From Actinomycetota bacterium (GTDB taxonomy: Bacteria; Actinomycetota; Aquicultoria; Aquicultorales; Aquicultoraceae): a stretch of 61,480 nt of DNA. The stretch is from NCBI GenBank assembly GCA_018333515.1, contig JAGXSZ010000033.1, positions 1 to 61,480 on the forward strand. Reading direction: 5' to 3'. Under the pieces are notes generated by a model. It did not search any database and had not been told where the DNA came from. It worked only from the letters and a program-made list of their open reading frames with translations. A program made the translations under genes and the position numbers. This document shows, one piece after another, positions 25,757 to 34,933 of this stretch; the first letter of the stretch is position 1, and each line of letters opens with the position of its first letter.

Positions 25757-26620
25757 TTACGCATCTTTCGACTGGTGGAGATAGACCGTCCTCACCGGGA
25801 ACGGGATATCGATGCCGGCGTCGTCGAGGGCGGCTTTTACCAGCTTGAGAGCCTCGGACTGCGCCTGGATATAGCCGTGCTCTTTCCAGTCGACCCATAT
25901 CCGCACGCGGAGCATGATGGCGCTATCGCCGAATTCCGTCACTATCACATCGGGTATGGGCTGCTCGACAAAGCCGGGCAACCGGGCGGCGGCCTCAAGA
26001 CAAGCCTTAACGGCGCGGTTGATGTCGCTGCTATACGGGATGCCCGCGTCCACGTCTACGCGGCGCAAGGGAAGCGCCGTCAGGTTTATGATATTACTCG
26101 TCGACATAGTGTTGTTCGGGACATATATAAGGCGACCGTCATTAGTGGTAAGCTGGGTGTCGCGGACGCGAATATTGGTCACGGTGCCCTCGACATCGCC
26201 GATTTTGATATAGTCGTCGATGGTAAACGGCCGTTGAATCAACAAGATGATGCCGGCGAGAAAGTTGCCCAGGATATCCTTCATAGCGAAACCGACGGCA
26301 AAGCCAGCGAGGCCGAGGCCTGTGAAGAGCGCGGAAAGGTTGATCGGCAAGATGCCGAGCGACATAATGATACCCAGCGCGAGCGCCCCTATATAGGCCA
26401 GCTGGGCGACGAGAATGTCGATGTGGCCTTCGGTGCTGGTCTTGGCCATGGCTCGCCTGGCCATATTCCGTATCATCTTTGCTACGAAAATGGAGATGAC
26501 CAAGGCAACGATTGCTATGATGATGTTCGGCACCCATCTTGCAAATTCAAGGTAGAGGTCTTGGAAGCCGCCGCTGATGGAGACGATACGTCCTTCGATG
26601 GTCGCCGTGTCTTCGTTCAC
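25757..26620 (-). CDS. mscS: Small-conductance mechanosensitive channel
   Basis: 287 residues. Three N-terminal membrane helices (about 29-50, 66-88, 95-125). The third has the Gly/Ala-rich pore helix GLGLAGFAVGFAMKDILGNF. The beta domain has IGDVEGTVTNIRVRDTQL and the cytoplasmic cage follows. It releases solutes on osmotic down-shock. GTG start at 26620 with AGGAGAG upstream. Confidence 0.95.
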   Translation of the reverse strand: MNEDTATIEGRIVSISGGFQDLYLEFARWVPNIIIAIVALVISIFVAKMIRNMARRAMAKTSTEGHIDILVAQLAYIGALALGIIMSLGILPINLSALFTGLGLAGFAVGFAMKDILGNFLAGIILLIQRPFTIDDYIKIGDVEGTVTNIRVRDTQLTTNDGRLIYVPNNTMSTSNIINLTALPLRRVDVDAGIPYSSDINRAVKACLEAAARLPGFVEQPIPDVIVTEFGDSAIMLRVRIWVDWKEHGYIQAQSEALKLVKAALDDAGIDIPFPVRTVYLHQSKDA

Positions 26621-26924
26621 TCACTCTCTCCTTATATTAGACCCTAAGACTCTACCTTGGAAGCGTTTGTTTAGGGCAATCATGTGTCATTCTAGTAGAT
26701 TTCACAAACAAGCGCAAATACATAAGACACAAAAAGAAAGGGGTCAGGTCTTTATTTTTTAGCCTAACGCCGCCCGCGCGCATAGACTTAGAGAGCAGGT
26801 ATCCGTAACAGCCGTAGCAACGTCCCCTATTTGATAAACCTTTGCCCATATGGGTAATAACCTTTAAGATCGTTTAAGCCGTGCAGTATGACAAACGCGA
26901 TTTTCACAAGTGAGGTATTCGTTG
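26621..26924. other. Intergenic region with a transposon-end-like tract
   Basis: No gene is seen between mscS and the phosphatase gene. At 26736-26760 the tract AAAGGGGTCAGGTCTTTATT resembles sequence often found at the ends of Y1/REP-associated tyrosine transposase units; no transposase is left. Confidence 0.35.
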
Positions 26925-29756
26925 GTGACACCCATTCCTGAAGAGCTGTTTCCTCAACCACATACCGATACATCGCCGGGTTTTGGAGAGAAGATGTCGT
27001 CGCTCGTCTCCATTATGGTCGACATCTCCTCGGAACTCGAACTCGACGAACTCTTCAAAAAGATCGTCCACCATGCGACGCATCTCTGCGAGGGAGACGG
27101 CGGTCTCATCGCGCTCGTTGCGGAGGACGGTTCGGTAACTAAGCGATACGCATACAACGTCCCCGACGCCGTCATGGTTGAAAAGATACCCCGTGGCCGG
27201 GGCACGCTATATGAGGTACTTCGAGAGCGGCGCACGATCATCGTCGATGACTACGCGACCTATCCGATGAAAATCGAGGCCTTTGCCGCACAGGGAATTA
27301 AGAGTGTCTTGGCGACCCCGATAATGCGCAAGAACCGCCTTACCGGCGTTATCGAAATATTTAGCATGACGAATAAGGGGCGAATTAAGCGCTATGGGGC
27401 AAACTTGCTGGAGACAGTCGCGGCTCAGGCAGCCGTCGCCCTTGAAAATGCGAGCTTGTACGACACGCAGCGGCAGCATGAGGAAGAGCTGGCGGAGACG
27501 CTCCGCATCGCAAACATACTTATTGAAGCGGCTAACGTCATCGGCTCGACCCTCGATACCGAGCAGGTTCTGAAGAGATTTTCCGACCTGGTCGCGGAGA
27601 TAACCAAGCTCAAGCGCAATGTCATATTCCTCTATGACCCGGTTGAAAACACGCACGAAGTCATCGCCGAGCACAACGGCGGCGTGGCGGTGGGCGCCGG
27701 CTTCACAGTCGCCGATTTCGGCGCGGAGTTCTTCGAAATATACCGGAGCGGACTGACGACGGTTTTAGACTACGAAGACCCCGGTCTCTCCCCTGCCGCT
27801 AAACGTACGATGGATGGATTCAACGCAAAAACCGGGCTGTTCGTTCCACTAACAATCGGCGACCGGGTCATAGGAAGTATCGGTATAGACAATCCCGGAC
27901 AGTCGCATAAATTCACCGACCGCGAAATCGAACTCGCGAGCGGCCTCGCGAAGCAGGCCGCGGTCGCCATTGAGAACGCGCGGCTCTTCGAACGTGTCAA
28001 GAACACATCGAGCGAGCTTGAGGAGCGCGGCAAAGATCTCCAGACTCTCCTCGACGTCACACTCGACATAACAGGCGGTCTTAAGCTCGAAGAACTCATG
28101 TACAAGATTGCCAAGAACGCGACCGAACTCATCGGCGCGGACGTCGGCGCCGTAGGTCTCTTCGATAAAAAAAGGGGCGTTGTCACATACCCGTTCGTAT
28201 ACAACCTGCCCGAAGTGCTGACAAAAGTGGATGTCCCACTGACCAGCAGCATGACAGGCCTCGTCATCGAAGAGAGCGAACCGTTGATAATCGATGATTA
28301 CCAGCAATTGAAAGAGCGAGTGCCGGTCTTCGCGGAAGCGGGCTTGCGAGCCATCGCGATGGTTCCCCTCACCTACCGCGGCGAGATAACCGGCACCCTC
28401 TGGGTCTCGAGCCGGCGGCCCGAGAAACACTTCGACGAGCACGATATCTCGATTCTCGACGGTATCGCGCTCCACGCCGCCATAGCGCTTGAGAACTCGC
28501 GACTATACGAGAGCGTCAGGCAATCCGAAGAGGCGGCAAAACGGCGCACAAGGGAACTGTCGATTCTCAATGACCTCTCAAACGTGCTCTCGCAAACGCT
28601 CGACCTCGATACGATGCTCAAGGCTGCCATCGATAGCATGATGGAATTACTCGAAGCCGACGGGGCTGCCATTTATATCTTGGATGAGGAAAAGAATTCC
28701 CTGAGACTGGGAGCCCACAAGGGTCTCAGCGAGAATTTTGTCGCCAACAGCAGGATAATACCTGTCGGGGAGCGCTTACCGGGCCGGGTGGTGGAAACCG
28801 GTCATTCGCTCATCATCGAAAACCTCGCCGATTCCGCTGATTTTGAGGCGACGGTAGTCAACGAGGCCTTCGCCAGTTTGATTGGCGCGCCTATTAAATC
28901 GAAAGGAAAGACTATCGGCTCATTCCCTTTAGGCAGCCGCCATCCCGGCAAGTTCAGCAAGGGTGACGCCACGCTGCTCGAGTCGATCGGAAACGAACTC
29001 GGCGTCGCGATGGAAAACTCGAGACTATACGCCGCGCAGCTCAATATCGCCGAATCTCTCCAGCGCAGCATGCTCCCCGCGTTTATCCCATCGATACCGG
29101 GCGCGGAGATAGGCGTGATGTATTCGTCGGCGACTGAAGAGGCAAAGGTCGGGGGCGATTTCTACGATATCTTCGATATCGACGGGCGCTTCGCCCTCAT
29201 CATCGGGGACGTCTCCGGCAAGGGTATCGCGGCGGCCGCCTATACCTCGATGGTGAAGTACGCCTTGCGCGCTTACCTCTATCAAGACCCCTCGCCCGCC
29301 CATGCTATCTCCCAAGTCAACGGATTTGTGCGACGGCAGGTCGATCACGCGGTTTTCATAACGGCGTTCTGCGCCATATATGAACCCGAAACCGGGGTTC
29401 TCGCCTACGTAAACGCCGGTCACCCTTATCCGTGCCTGCTCGACAACACCGCCGAGAAATGCACCTTCTTGACGACCAACGATCCCGCCATCGGCATTAT
29501 CGCGGACTACGCGTACCGGGAGAAGTCCATCCAAGTGCGGCTCGGCAACCTTCTTGTCGCTTATACCGACGGCGTCCTCGAGGCGCGGGCGGATTCGGAA
29601 TTTTTCGGAGAGGGCCGCCTCGAAGAGACACTCTTGGAAACCATCGGAAAGCACGCCCAGGAGACCGCTAACAGCATCATCGACGCCTGCCTCGCGTTTT
29701 CACGCGGGCGCCTGACCGACGATATCGCGCTCCTGGTTATGAAAAGGACTATCTAG
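26925..29756 (+). CDS. Multi-GAF sensor with SpoIIE/PP2C serine phosphatase domain
   Basis: About 943 residues. Four GAF-type sensor domains (roughly 25-170, 200-345, 370-515, 545-690), each introduced by a similar helix (ELELDELFKKIVHHAT, GGLKLEELMYKIAKNAT, TLDLDTMLKAAIDSMMELL). A C-terminal PP2C domain of the SpoIIE/RsbU type follows (about 715-943) with VGGDFYDIFDIDGRFALI, GDVSGKGIAAA, VAYTDGVLEARA and DDIALLVMKR. Such proteins dephosphorylate anti-sigma antagonists in stress responses. GAGG at 26912 supports TTG 26922 or GTG 26925 rather than GTG 26910. No membrane segment is seen. Confidence 0.92.
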   Translation: MTPIPEELFPQPHTDTSPGFGEKMSSLVSIMVDISSELELDELFKKIVHHATHLCEGDGGLIALVAEDGSVTKRYAYNVPDAVMVEKIPRGRGTLYEVLRERRTIIVDDYATYPMKIEAFAAQGIKSVLATPIMRKNRLTGVIEIFSMTNKGRIKRYGANLLETVAAQAAVALENASLYDTQRQHEEELAETLRIANILIEAANVIGSTLDTEQVLKRFSDLVAEITKLKRNVIFLYDPVENTHEVIAEHNGGVAVGAGFTVADFGAEFFEIYRSGLTTVLDYEDPGLSPAAKRTMDGFNAKTGLFVPLTIGDRVIGSIGIDNPGQSHKFTDREIELASGLAKQAAVAIENARLFERVKNTSSELEERGKDLQTLLDVTLDITGGLKLEELMYKIAKNATELIGADVGAVGLFDKKRGVVTYPFVYNLPEVLTKVDVPLTSSMTGLVIEESEPLIIDDYQQLKERVPVFAEAGLRAIAMVPLTYRGEITGTLWVSSRRPEKHFDEHDISILDGIALHAAIALENSRLYESVRQSEEAAKRRTRELSILNDLSNVLSQTLDLDTMLKAAIDSMMELLEADGAAIYILDEEKNSLRLGAHKGLSENFVANSRIIPVGERLPGRVVETGHSLIIENLADSADFEATVVNEAFASLIGAPIKSKGKTIGSFPLGSRHPGKFSKGDATLLESIGNELGVAMENSRLYAAQLNIAESLQRSMLPAFIPSIPGAEIGVMYSSATEEAKVGGDFYDIFDIDGRFALIIGDVSGKGIAAAAYTSMVKYALRAYLYQDPSPAHAISQVNGFVRRQVDHAVFITAFCAIYEPETGVLAYVNAGHPYPCLLDNTAEKCTFLTTNDPAIGIIADYAYREKSIQVRLGNLLVAYTDGVLEARADSEFFGEGRLEETLLETIGKHAQETANSIIDACLAFSRGRLTDDIALLVMKRTI

Positions 29757-29863
29757 CTCGACATTTCCGGCCACATCCTCTCCCTAATCCGGCGCTTTAG
29801 AGATAGGAACGAGCTGCCGATATTAGGCCTAGCGACCAACGACAGATAAGCCGGGGTTTTAAA

Positions 29864-30184
29864 ATGGACAAATACGAATTTCTCAGACATTGGGAATCCT
29901 ACAGCGGGCTGCGCCTTATAGGTGATAAGCGCATGCGTTTCTTGGGCGAGTGCGAACTCATCCTCTATCTCGACGACGATATCCTGGACATGTCGCTCAA
30001 AGTCGCGGCGCAGAAACACAACTTCGACCTCAAATATATCGAGACAGTCGGCCTTCACCTTCGTCAATATCTCAATCGCGTCCAATACGCGACCGTCGAA
30101 GGCGACGGCGCCGATACGCATAAGACACCCATCGACCGCGACCGGACCTTTTTGACCGTTATTCCCGGCGGCAAAAACTTTTAA
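29864..30184 (+). CDS. Hypothetical protein
   Basis: 106 residues, ATG 29864 with GGGG seven bases ahead. Charged alpha/beta sequence, no cysteines apart from one near residue 30, no membrane helix, no family recognised. An overlapping reverse frame is also open, but this strand has the better start and more ordinary composition. Confidence 0.55.
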   Translation: MDKYEFLRHWESYSGLRLIGDKRMRFLGECELILYLDDDILDMSLKVAAQKHNFDLKYIETVGLHLRQYLNRVQYATVEGDGADTHKTPIDRDRTFLTVIPGGKNF

Positions 30185-30251
30185 GAGGCCGTTTGAAAAT
30201 TATCTCGCGGCCATACCTTTGACAGCCCGAAGTCCTACGGCGTCGGATCAA

Positions 30252-30866
30252 TCACTTGTCTTCACCAGAGACCCTCTCTTTCTCGCCGGCGACCATCGGG
30301 TTGACGAGGGCCCCCTCGGTCGCCATGTACGCCATTCGCTGTGAGAGCCGAATCCGGTCGAACATTACGAGCACGATGAAGACGACGAGCAATAGATTGA
30401 GAACTAAAATACCCGCCGGTGTCTTCGTGTATGCGAGCGCCCGACCAGCCGACGGAATAACCGCCAGAGCTTTCCCCATCAAATTATCTTCGCTTACGAG
30501 CAGCTCGTCGCCGCGGTGATTGCTGTCGCCTTTTGTCCTTAAAAGAAATTCGCCTTCCTCATATGCCTTTTCGACTACCCGGTGCGTGACGAGCGAGTTT
30601 GTCGCTGAGCCCTCCCGAAAGACTGCCGTATCCCCTATCTCCACCTGGTCGATACCGGCTCTTGCGAAGACCAGAAGCGAGCCTGCCGGCATCGACGGGC
30701 TCATGCTGTCGCTTTTGACTATGAGCAGCCCTAAGCCGCCTTGCGCGATGAGGGCGAAGAGCGCGAGAAATAAAACGACTATCGCCATGGTCGCCATGGA
30801 CATCGCCTTGTCGATAAATCCGGTCCGCCCCCACCAACCTTTGACTCTTGAAAATATATAAACCAT
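30252..30866 (-). CDS. SipW-type (ER-type) signal peptidase I
   Basis: 204 residues. N-terminal membrane helix (about 24-45), catalytic serine in SDSMSPSMPAGSLL, and SLVTHRVVEKAY where ER/SipW-type enzymes use histidine instead of the usual lysine. TKGDSNHRGDE is the last conserved box. A second membrane helix lies near 160-180. SipW-type enzymes process dedicated substrates; the upstream gene encodes a protein with exactly such a signal sequence. ATG 30866 is preferred over GTG 30875. Confidence 0.9.
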   Translation of the reverse strand: MVYIFSRVKGWWGRTGFIDKAMSMATMAIVVLFLALFALIAQGGLGLLIVKSDSMSPSMPAGSLLVFARAGIDQVEIGDTAVFREGSATNSLVTHRVVEKAYEEGEFLLRTKGDSNHRGDELLVSEDNLMGKALAVIPSAGRALAYTKTPAGILVLNLLLVVFIVLVMFDRIRLSQRMAYMATEGALVNPMVAGEKERVSGEDK

Positions 30867-31016
30867 CGTCCCCACCTTCTTAAGATTCGGCCTGCGCCCC
30901 GCATATCACTGGAAACTCGGTCGTATTGGCCGGGGACCTTATGGCGAATGGCCGGCCCCCGGCCAAGAGTATGGCGAGTTCTTCAGCGACGTTCTAGCCG
31001 CCGAATTTGGTAATCA

Positions 31017-31538
31017 CTATATTGCCGGTCGCCACTGCTCGGCGTCGAATCTGAACATGATCGTGGCTGTGGTCTCCTCATCGACATCCGCTTCTTGCGG
31101 TATCCAGACCTTGAAATTGATTTTGCGTCCGTTGCTCGGGCCGCCCCCGGAGACACCGCTCTCCCTCGCAAGCCATCCGGTCTGGAGACCGTTTAGGTTG
31201 CCCGTCCACACCTCGCCCGTCACACTGTCGGTAATCCGCACCATGACGGCATTCCAGAGCTTAGTGCTCGTCCCCACCTGCCTCACGGATTTGACCTTGT
31301 AGAAGAATTTCGTGGGAGTGTTCGTAAAAACGGTGACCGTCGACTCATAGGCCGGACCGCCGGGCATGGCTCCGTTTACCGTTAGAAACGGCTCCGGGTC
31401 GGTTCCTATGCACATAGTGCCTGTCGTGACCGTGTTGTCCATATTTTCGGCCTGCGCCGTCATGTAGGCGAATGTCCCACCCGTAAGCATAGCCAGGACA
31501 AGCGTGATGCCGAGCAAGGCCGTCATCAGCTTTTTCAT
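31017..31538 (-). CDS. TasA/camelysin-like protein with SipW-type signal peptide
   Basis: 173 residues, ATG behind AAGGAGGGGG. The signal sequence MLTGGTFAYMTAQAENMDNT followed by VTTGTM is the SipW-dependent pattern (GGTFAYF-T...N-x-F-x-x-G-T). The mature part (about 25-173) is beta-rich, as in TasA/camelysin biofilm-fibre proteins. Together with the following signal peptidase gene it forms a minimal matrix-protein/processing pair. Fibre formation is inferred from the family. Confidence 0.83.
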   Translation of the reverse strand: MKKLMTALLGITLVLAMLTGGTFAYMTAQAENMDNTVTTGTMCIGTDPEPFLTVNGAMPGGPAYESTVTVFTNTPTKFFYKVKSVRQVGTSTKLWNAVMVRITDSVTGEVWTGNLNGLQTGWLARESGVSGGGPSNGRKINFKVWIPQEADVDEETTATIMFRFDAEQWRPAI

Positions 31539-31607
31539 AGTTCCCCCTCCTTATGTAGTTTCCGTCTGAAGAGATCTCTCGCGAAACTGCGCCAATATAA
31601 GCGCATA

Positions 31608-31649
31608 CTTGTATTTGTGCAATTGCACTTCTGAATATAGCAATACAAG
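31608..31649. promoter_or_regulatory. Nested inverted repeats upstream of the TasA-like gene
   Basis: A perfect 12-base palindrome GTGCAATTGCAC (31617-31628) lies inside the arms CTTGTATT (31608-31615) and AATACAAG (31642-31649). It sits about 70-110 bases before the ATG, in an AT-rich stretch, the place for an operator. Confidence 0.5.
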
Positions 31650-31763
31650 CGTCCTTTGGTCAAGGGCTAATTAATAATTTTTCGCTAAAATCCCGGCAAA
31701 AGTTTTTTCAAAAAACTTCGCTGAGTGGTTACAATATTTTTATTCCGCGAGGATTGGATGCGG

Positions 31764-32411
31764 CTAGAGGATTTCCCGGATATGCTCGTAGAGGTTTTCG
31801 ATGTCGGCGTAGACCCGTTCGGCTCCGGCGTCGCGAAGGATGGACTCTGTATTACCGCCGGTAAGGACGCCAACCGGGGTCATCCCGGCCCGCACCGCCG
31901 CCTCTATGTCATGCGCGCTGTCGCCGACGACGACCGCTTCTTCCGGGGCGACGCCGAGGAGGGCGGCGGCTTTCAGAAATATCTCGGGGTGCGGCTTCGA
32001 GTGCTCGGTGTCTTCGGCGGCGACCACCGCCTTGAGGTATGGTCCCGCCGAGAGGAGTTCTACATAAAACTCGGCGTCTTGGCGCTTGGCCGATGTGGCG
32101 AGCGCAAGCTCTAATCCCTTGTCGTGTAGGTATGCGAAGAGTTCTTTTGTCTTCGGAAAGACCTTGATATCGGCGTAGGCGTCGCGAAACGCCCGCCATT
32201 TCTTATCGAGGACATCGGCTCGCAGTTCAGGCCGGTCTTCGGGGATAAAGTCCTCGATGATGTCGACCGCCCTGCGACCGAGCTGCCCTTGGATTGCCTC
32301 GGCGCTCAGCTCTATGCCGACCGCGGCAAGCGCCTTTTTCCAGGCGTTAGTATGGATATCTCTGGTATCGACGAGGGTGCCGTCGACGTCGAAGATAAAC
32401 GCTCTTATCAT
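31764..32411 (-). CDS. HAD-superfamily phosphatase (phosphoglycolate/beta-phosphoglucomutase type)
   Basis: 215 residues. Motif I FDVDGTLVDT with both aspartates, motif II LATSAK, motif III lysine in SKPHPEIF, motif IV VVGDSAHDIEAA. A helical cap is inserted after motif I. Substrate unknown. The ATG follows directly on the stop of the upstream gene (TAAATG), so the two are translationally coupled. Confidence 0.9.
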   Translation of the reverse strand: MIRAFIFDVDGTLVDTRDIHTNAWKKALAAVGIELSAEAIQGQLGRRAVDIIEDFIPEDRPELRADVLDKKWRAFRDAYADIKVFPKTKELFAYLHDKGLELALATSAKRQDAEFYVELLSAGPYLKAVVAAEDTEHSKPHPEIFLKAAALLGVAPEEAVVVGDSAHDIEAAVRAGMTPVGVLTGGNTESILRDAGAERVYADIENLYEHIREIL

Positions 32412-32867
32412 TTAGAGATGCTTGCCGAGGATATCCTGAATCTCGGCAACGCGTTTTTCGCTCTCACCGTTAGGCGCTTGTGTCTTGATTGGCGGATATT
32501 CGCCCTCAGCCTCCACACCCTTATCTTCGGCCTTGACCGGCTCAGCCGCTTGGGTCTCTTGGGTCGCTTGGGTCTCTTGGGCCGCTTCGGCCTCGATAGT
32601 TACTTCCGGCTCTTTCGCTTTCTCGGCTTCTTTCGGCTCCGCGACCACCGCCGGTCGCGGCGCCTGGGCTGGTGCCGCCCCCGGTTTTGCCGCTGCCTGC
32701 GCGGGTTTCGGCATTGCCGTCATGATTGCGCGCGGTGCGGCTGGTGATCGCTCTGCTTGTTCCTCTTTGCCCTCGCGAATGTAGTTCTTTATCGCGCGAA
32801 AGATCACATAAAGAGCGAGCAAGGATATTATGCCGAACAATACAGCGGTGACAATAAATCCATCCAT
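32412..32867 (-). CDS. Single-span membrane protein with Ala/Pro/Glu-rich tail
   Basis: 151 residues. One N-terminal membrane helix (about 4-26), then a low-complexity cytoplasmic tail of Ala, Pro, Glu and Gln with short QETQATQETQAAEP repeats, and a short charged end (EKRVAEIQDILGKHL). ATG 32867 with GGGAGA seven bases upstream. No family recognised; coupled to the HAD gene. Confidence 0.7.
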   Translation of the reverse strand: MDGFIVTAVLFGIISLLALYVIFRAIKNYIREGKEEQAERSPAAPRAIMTAMPKPAQAAAKPGAAPAQAPRPAVVAEPKEAEKAKEPEVTIEAEAAQETQATQETQAAEPVKAEDKGVEAEGEYPPIKTQAPNGESEKRVAEIQDILGKHL

Positions 32868-33052
32868 AGCCAAATCTCCCCTCTTCCTGTTTTTCCCACA
32901 TTAATGTTAACCGCAAGCAGCGGTTTTAGCAAGATATAAGCCTATCAATTGATATATCGGCCCGATTCTCGCCTTTTTAATATCGGCAAAAAGTGGGAAT
33001 ACCAAAATAAGCCACATAAGACACGAAAGTGTTTGGAACGGAGGTGTTTGGA

Positions 33053-33490
33053 ATGAAGATTAAAGATCTGATGACAAAAGACCCGAAGACGGTCCAGACC
33101 ACGAGTAACCTGGTGGAGACGGCGCGTAAGATGAAGGAACTCAATGTCGGGTTTATGCCGGTCATGGATGGCAACGCGCTGGTCGGCGTGGTGACCGACC
33201 GGGACATCGCTATGCGAGCGGTCGCCGAGGAGATGCTGCCCCTTGAGACCAACGCGGAAGACATAATGAGCACCGATGTCCACGTCGTTTCACCCGAAAC
33301 CAGCCTGGAGGAAGCCGGCGAAATCATGGAGAAGTTCCGGATTCGCAGGCTTCCGGTTGTCGATGAGTTCGGCGCGCTCGTCGGTGTCTGCGCGCTCGGC
33401 GACATCGCGGTACGCGGCGGCAACCTTGAGGGGGCCGGCGAGATTCTCGAAGAGATATCGGAGCCGAGCCGTCCCGAGATGGCGGCGTAA
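33053..33490 (+). CDS. Two-CBS-domain protein
   Basis: 145 residues holding two CBS motifs (about 1-60 and 70-130), with MKELNVGFMPVMDG-NALVGVVTDRDI and MEKFRIRRLPVVDEFGALVG. Stand-alone CBS pairs bind adenine nucleotides and regulate partners. ATG 33053 has GGAGGTG six bases upstream. A strong hairpin follows the stop. Confidence 0.93.
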   Translation: MKIKDLMTKDPKTVQTTSNLVETARKMKELNVGFMPVMDGNALVGVVTDRDIAMRAVAEEMLPLETNAEDIMSTDVHVVSPETSLEEAGEIMEKFRIRRLPVVDEFGALVGVCALGDIAVRGGNLEGAGEILEEISEPSRPEMAA

Positions 33491-33511
33491 GGTGATTCAC
33501 GCATGTTCGAT

Positions 33512-33541
33512 GCGAGGCCCGGCGCTCATGCCGGGCCTCGC
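33512..33541. terminator. GC-rich hairpin between convergent genes
   Basis: Twelve-base perfect stem GCGAGGCCCGGC / GCCGGGCCTCGC with a six-base loop, between the CBS gene and the small membrane peptide gene. No long T-run, so termination strength is uncertain. Confidence 0.7.
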
Positions 33542-33545
33542 GCTC

Positions 33546-33644
33546 TTACTCTTCCTTCGCGGATGTCGATTCTTTATATGCCCAGACGGCAAAGAGCAGT
33601 ATTAACAGAAGAACGACTAATGTGACGATTTGTTCTATGGTCAA
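33546..33644 (-). CDS. Small single-span membrane peptide
   Basis: 32 residues, TTG start five bases behind a full AGGAGG that overlaps the proA stop. The translation is acidic N-terminus, a hydrophobic helix (VTLVVLLLILLFAVWAY) and a charged tail ending in TAA. The perfect ribosome-binding site and the clear membrane helix argue for a real gene translated from the proBA transcript. No family recognised. Confidence 0.55.
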   Translation of the reverse strand: MTIEQIVTLVVLLLILLFAVWAYKESTSAKEE

Positions 33645-33653
33645 GATATCCTC

Positions 33654-34922
33654 CTATAGCCTGATTTGACCGTTTCCCTCTATAACGTATTTCGTAGACG
33701 TCAACGCTGTCAAGCCCAACGGCCCGCGCGCGTGTAATTTCTGCGTGCTGATACCGATTTCAGCGCCCATCCCGAACTGTCCGCCATCGGTAAAGCGCGT
33801 CGAGGCGTTGACATAGACCGCCGCCGAATCTACTTCTCGCGTAAATTTGCGCGCCGCGTCGTGGTCCCGGGTGATGATGGACTCCGAGTGCATGGTGCCG
33901 TATTTGTTGATATGCGCGACCGCCTCGTCTATCGAGTCGACGACGCGCACCGCTATTTTGAGTTCTAGATACTCCGTATACCAGTCCTTCTCGGTAGCTT
34001 CTTGTGCCTCGGGGACGAGGCCGCGTACGGTTTCGTCTCCGATGATGGTAACGCCCTGCTCGATTAGGTCCGCACAGGCTTTCGGGACAAATTCGGCTGC
34101 GACCGCTCTATGTACCAGAAGCGTCTCCGCCGCGTTGCAGACACTCGGGCGCCCGCATTTGGCGTTGACTACTATCTTAGCCGCCATATCCGGGTCGCCG
34201 GTCTCATCGACGTAGATGTGGCAGTTACCCGCGCCGGCCCACAAGACCGGAACGGTCGCGTGCGAGACGACCGCGTGGATAAGCTCCGGACCTCCCCTGG
34301 GCACGAGCAGGTCGACGTACCGGTCGAGACGGATCAGCTCATTCGCGGATTCGCGGCTGGGGTCGGCCAACGCCTGAATCGCGGCGGCCGGCAGACCCGC
34401 ATCCGCGGCGGCTTTCGCTATGACCTCGGTCAGCGCTATGTTCGAGTGGTTCGCCATCGAGCCGCCCCGCAGGATTATCGCGTTGCCGCTCTTTACGCAG
34501 AGCGCCGCCGCCTCGACAGTGACGTTCGGTCGGGCCTCATAGATTATGCCGACTACTCCGAGCGGCACTCTGACTTGGCGAATCTCCAGCCCGTTCGGCA
34601 CCCGCCATCCTTTGACGGTCTCCCCGACCGGGTCGGTGAGGATCGCCACGTCGAAAAGGCTCTCGGCCATCTCTTTGACGCGCGCCGAGTTGAGCATCAG
34701 GCGGTCGATTAGCGATGAGCCGATACCTCTGGCGGCGGCTTCTACCATATCTTTTTCATTTGCCGCGAGAATCTTGTCGGCGTTGGCTACCAGTGCTTCG
34801 GCCATGCTGGTCAGCGCGTTGTTTTTCTCGGCTGTACTAAGCGTCGCCATTATCCGGGATGCGGCTTTCGCCCGCGCGCCCAGCTCTAAAATTTCGGTCT
34901 TTATCTCCCCCGACTCTGCCAT
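33654..34922 (-). CDS. proA: Glutamate-5-semialdehyde dehydrogenase (gamma-glutamyl phosphate reductase)
   Basis: 422 residues. Second step of proline synthesis, NADPH-dependent. Aldehyde dehydrogenase fold with catalytic cysteine in NAKCGRPSVCNAAETLLVH, and family tracts IYEARPNVTVEAAALCVKSG, LRGGSMANHSN and FGMGAEIGISTQKLHARGP. ATG with AGGGGG upstream, 11 bases after proB. Confidence 0.97.
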   Translation of the reverse strand: MAESGEIKTEILELGARAKAASRIMATLSTAEKNNALTSMAEALVANADKILAANEKDMVEAAARGIGSSLIDRLMLNSARVKEMAESLFDVAILTDPVGETVKGWRVPNGLEIRQVRVPLGVVGIIYEARPNVTVEAAALCVKSGNAIILRGGSMANHSNIALTEVIAKAAADAGLPAAAIQALADPSRESANELIRLDRYVDLLVPRGGPELIHAVVSHATVPVLWAGAGNCHIYVDETGDPDMAAKIVVNAKCGRPSVCNAAETLLVHRAVAAEFVPKACADLIEQGVTIIGDETVRGLVPEAQEATEKDWYTEYLELKIAVRVVDSIDEAVAHINKYGTMHSESIITRDHDAARKFTREVDSAAVYVNASTRFTDGGQFGMGAEIGISTQKLHARGPLGLTALTSTKYVIEGNGQIRL

Positions 34923-34933
34923 CGTCCGACCCC

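Noticed and set aside
29753-30121. Reverse 122-codon ORF opposite the 29.9-kb gene
   Set aside because: No ribosome-binding site and shadow-like composition; the forward ORF is the better choice.
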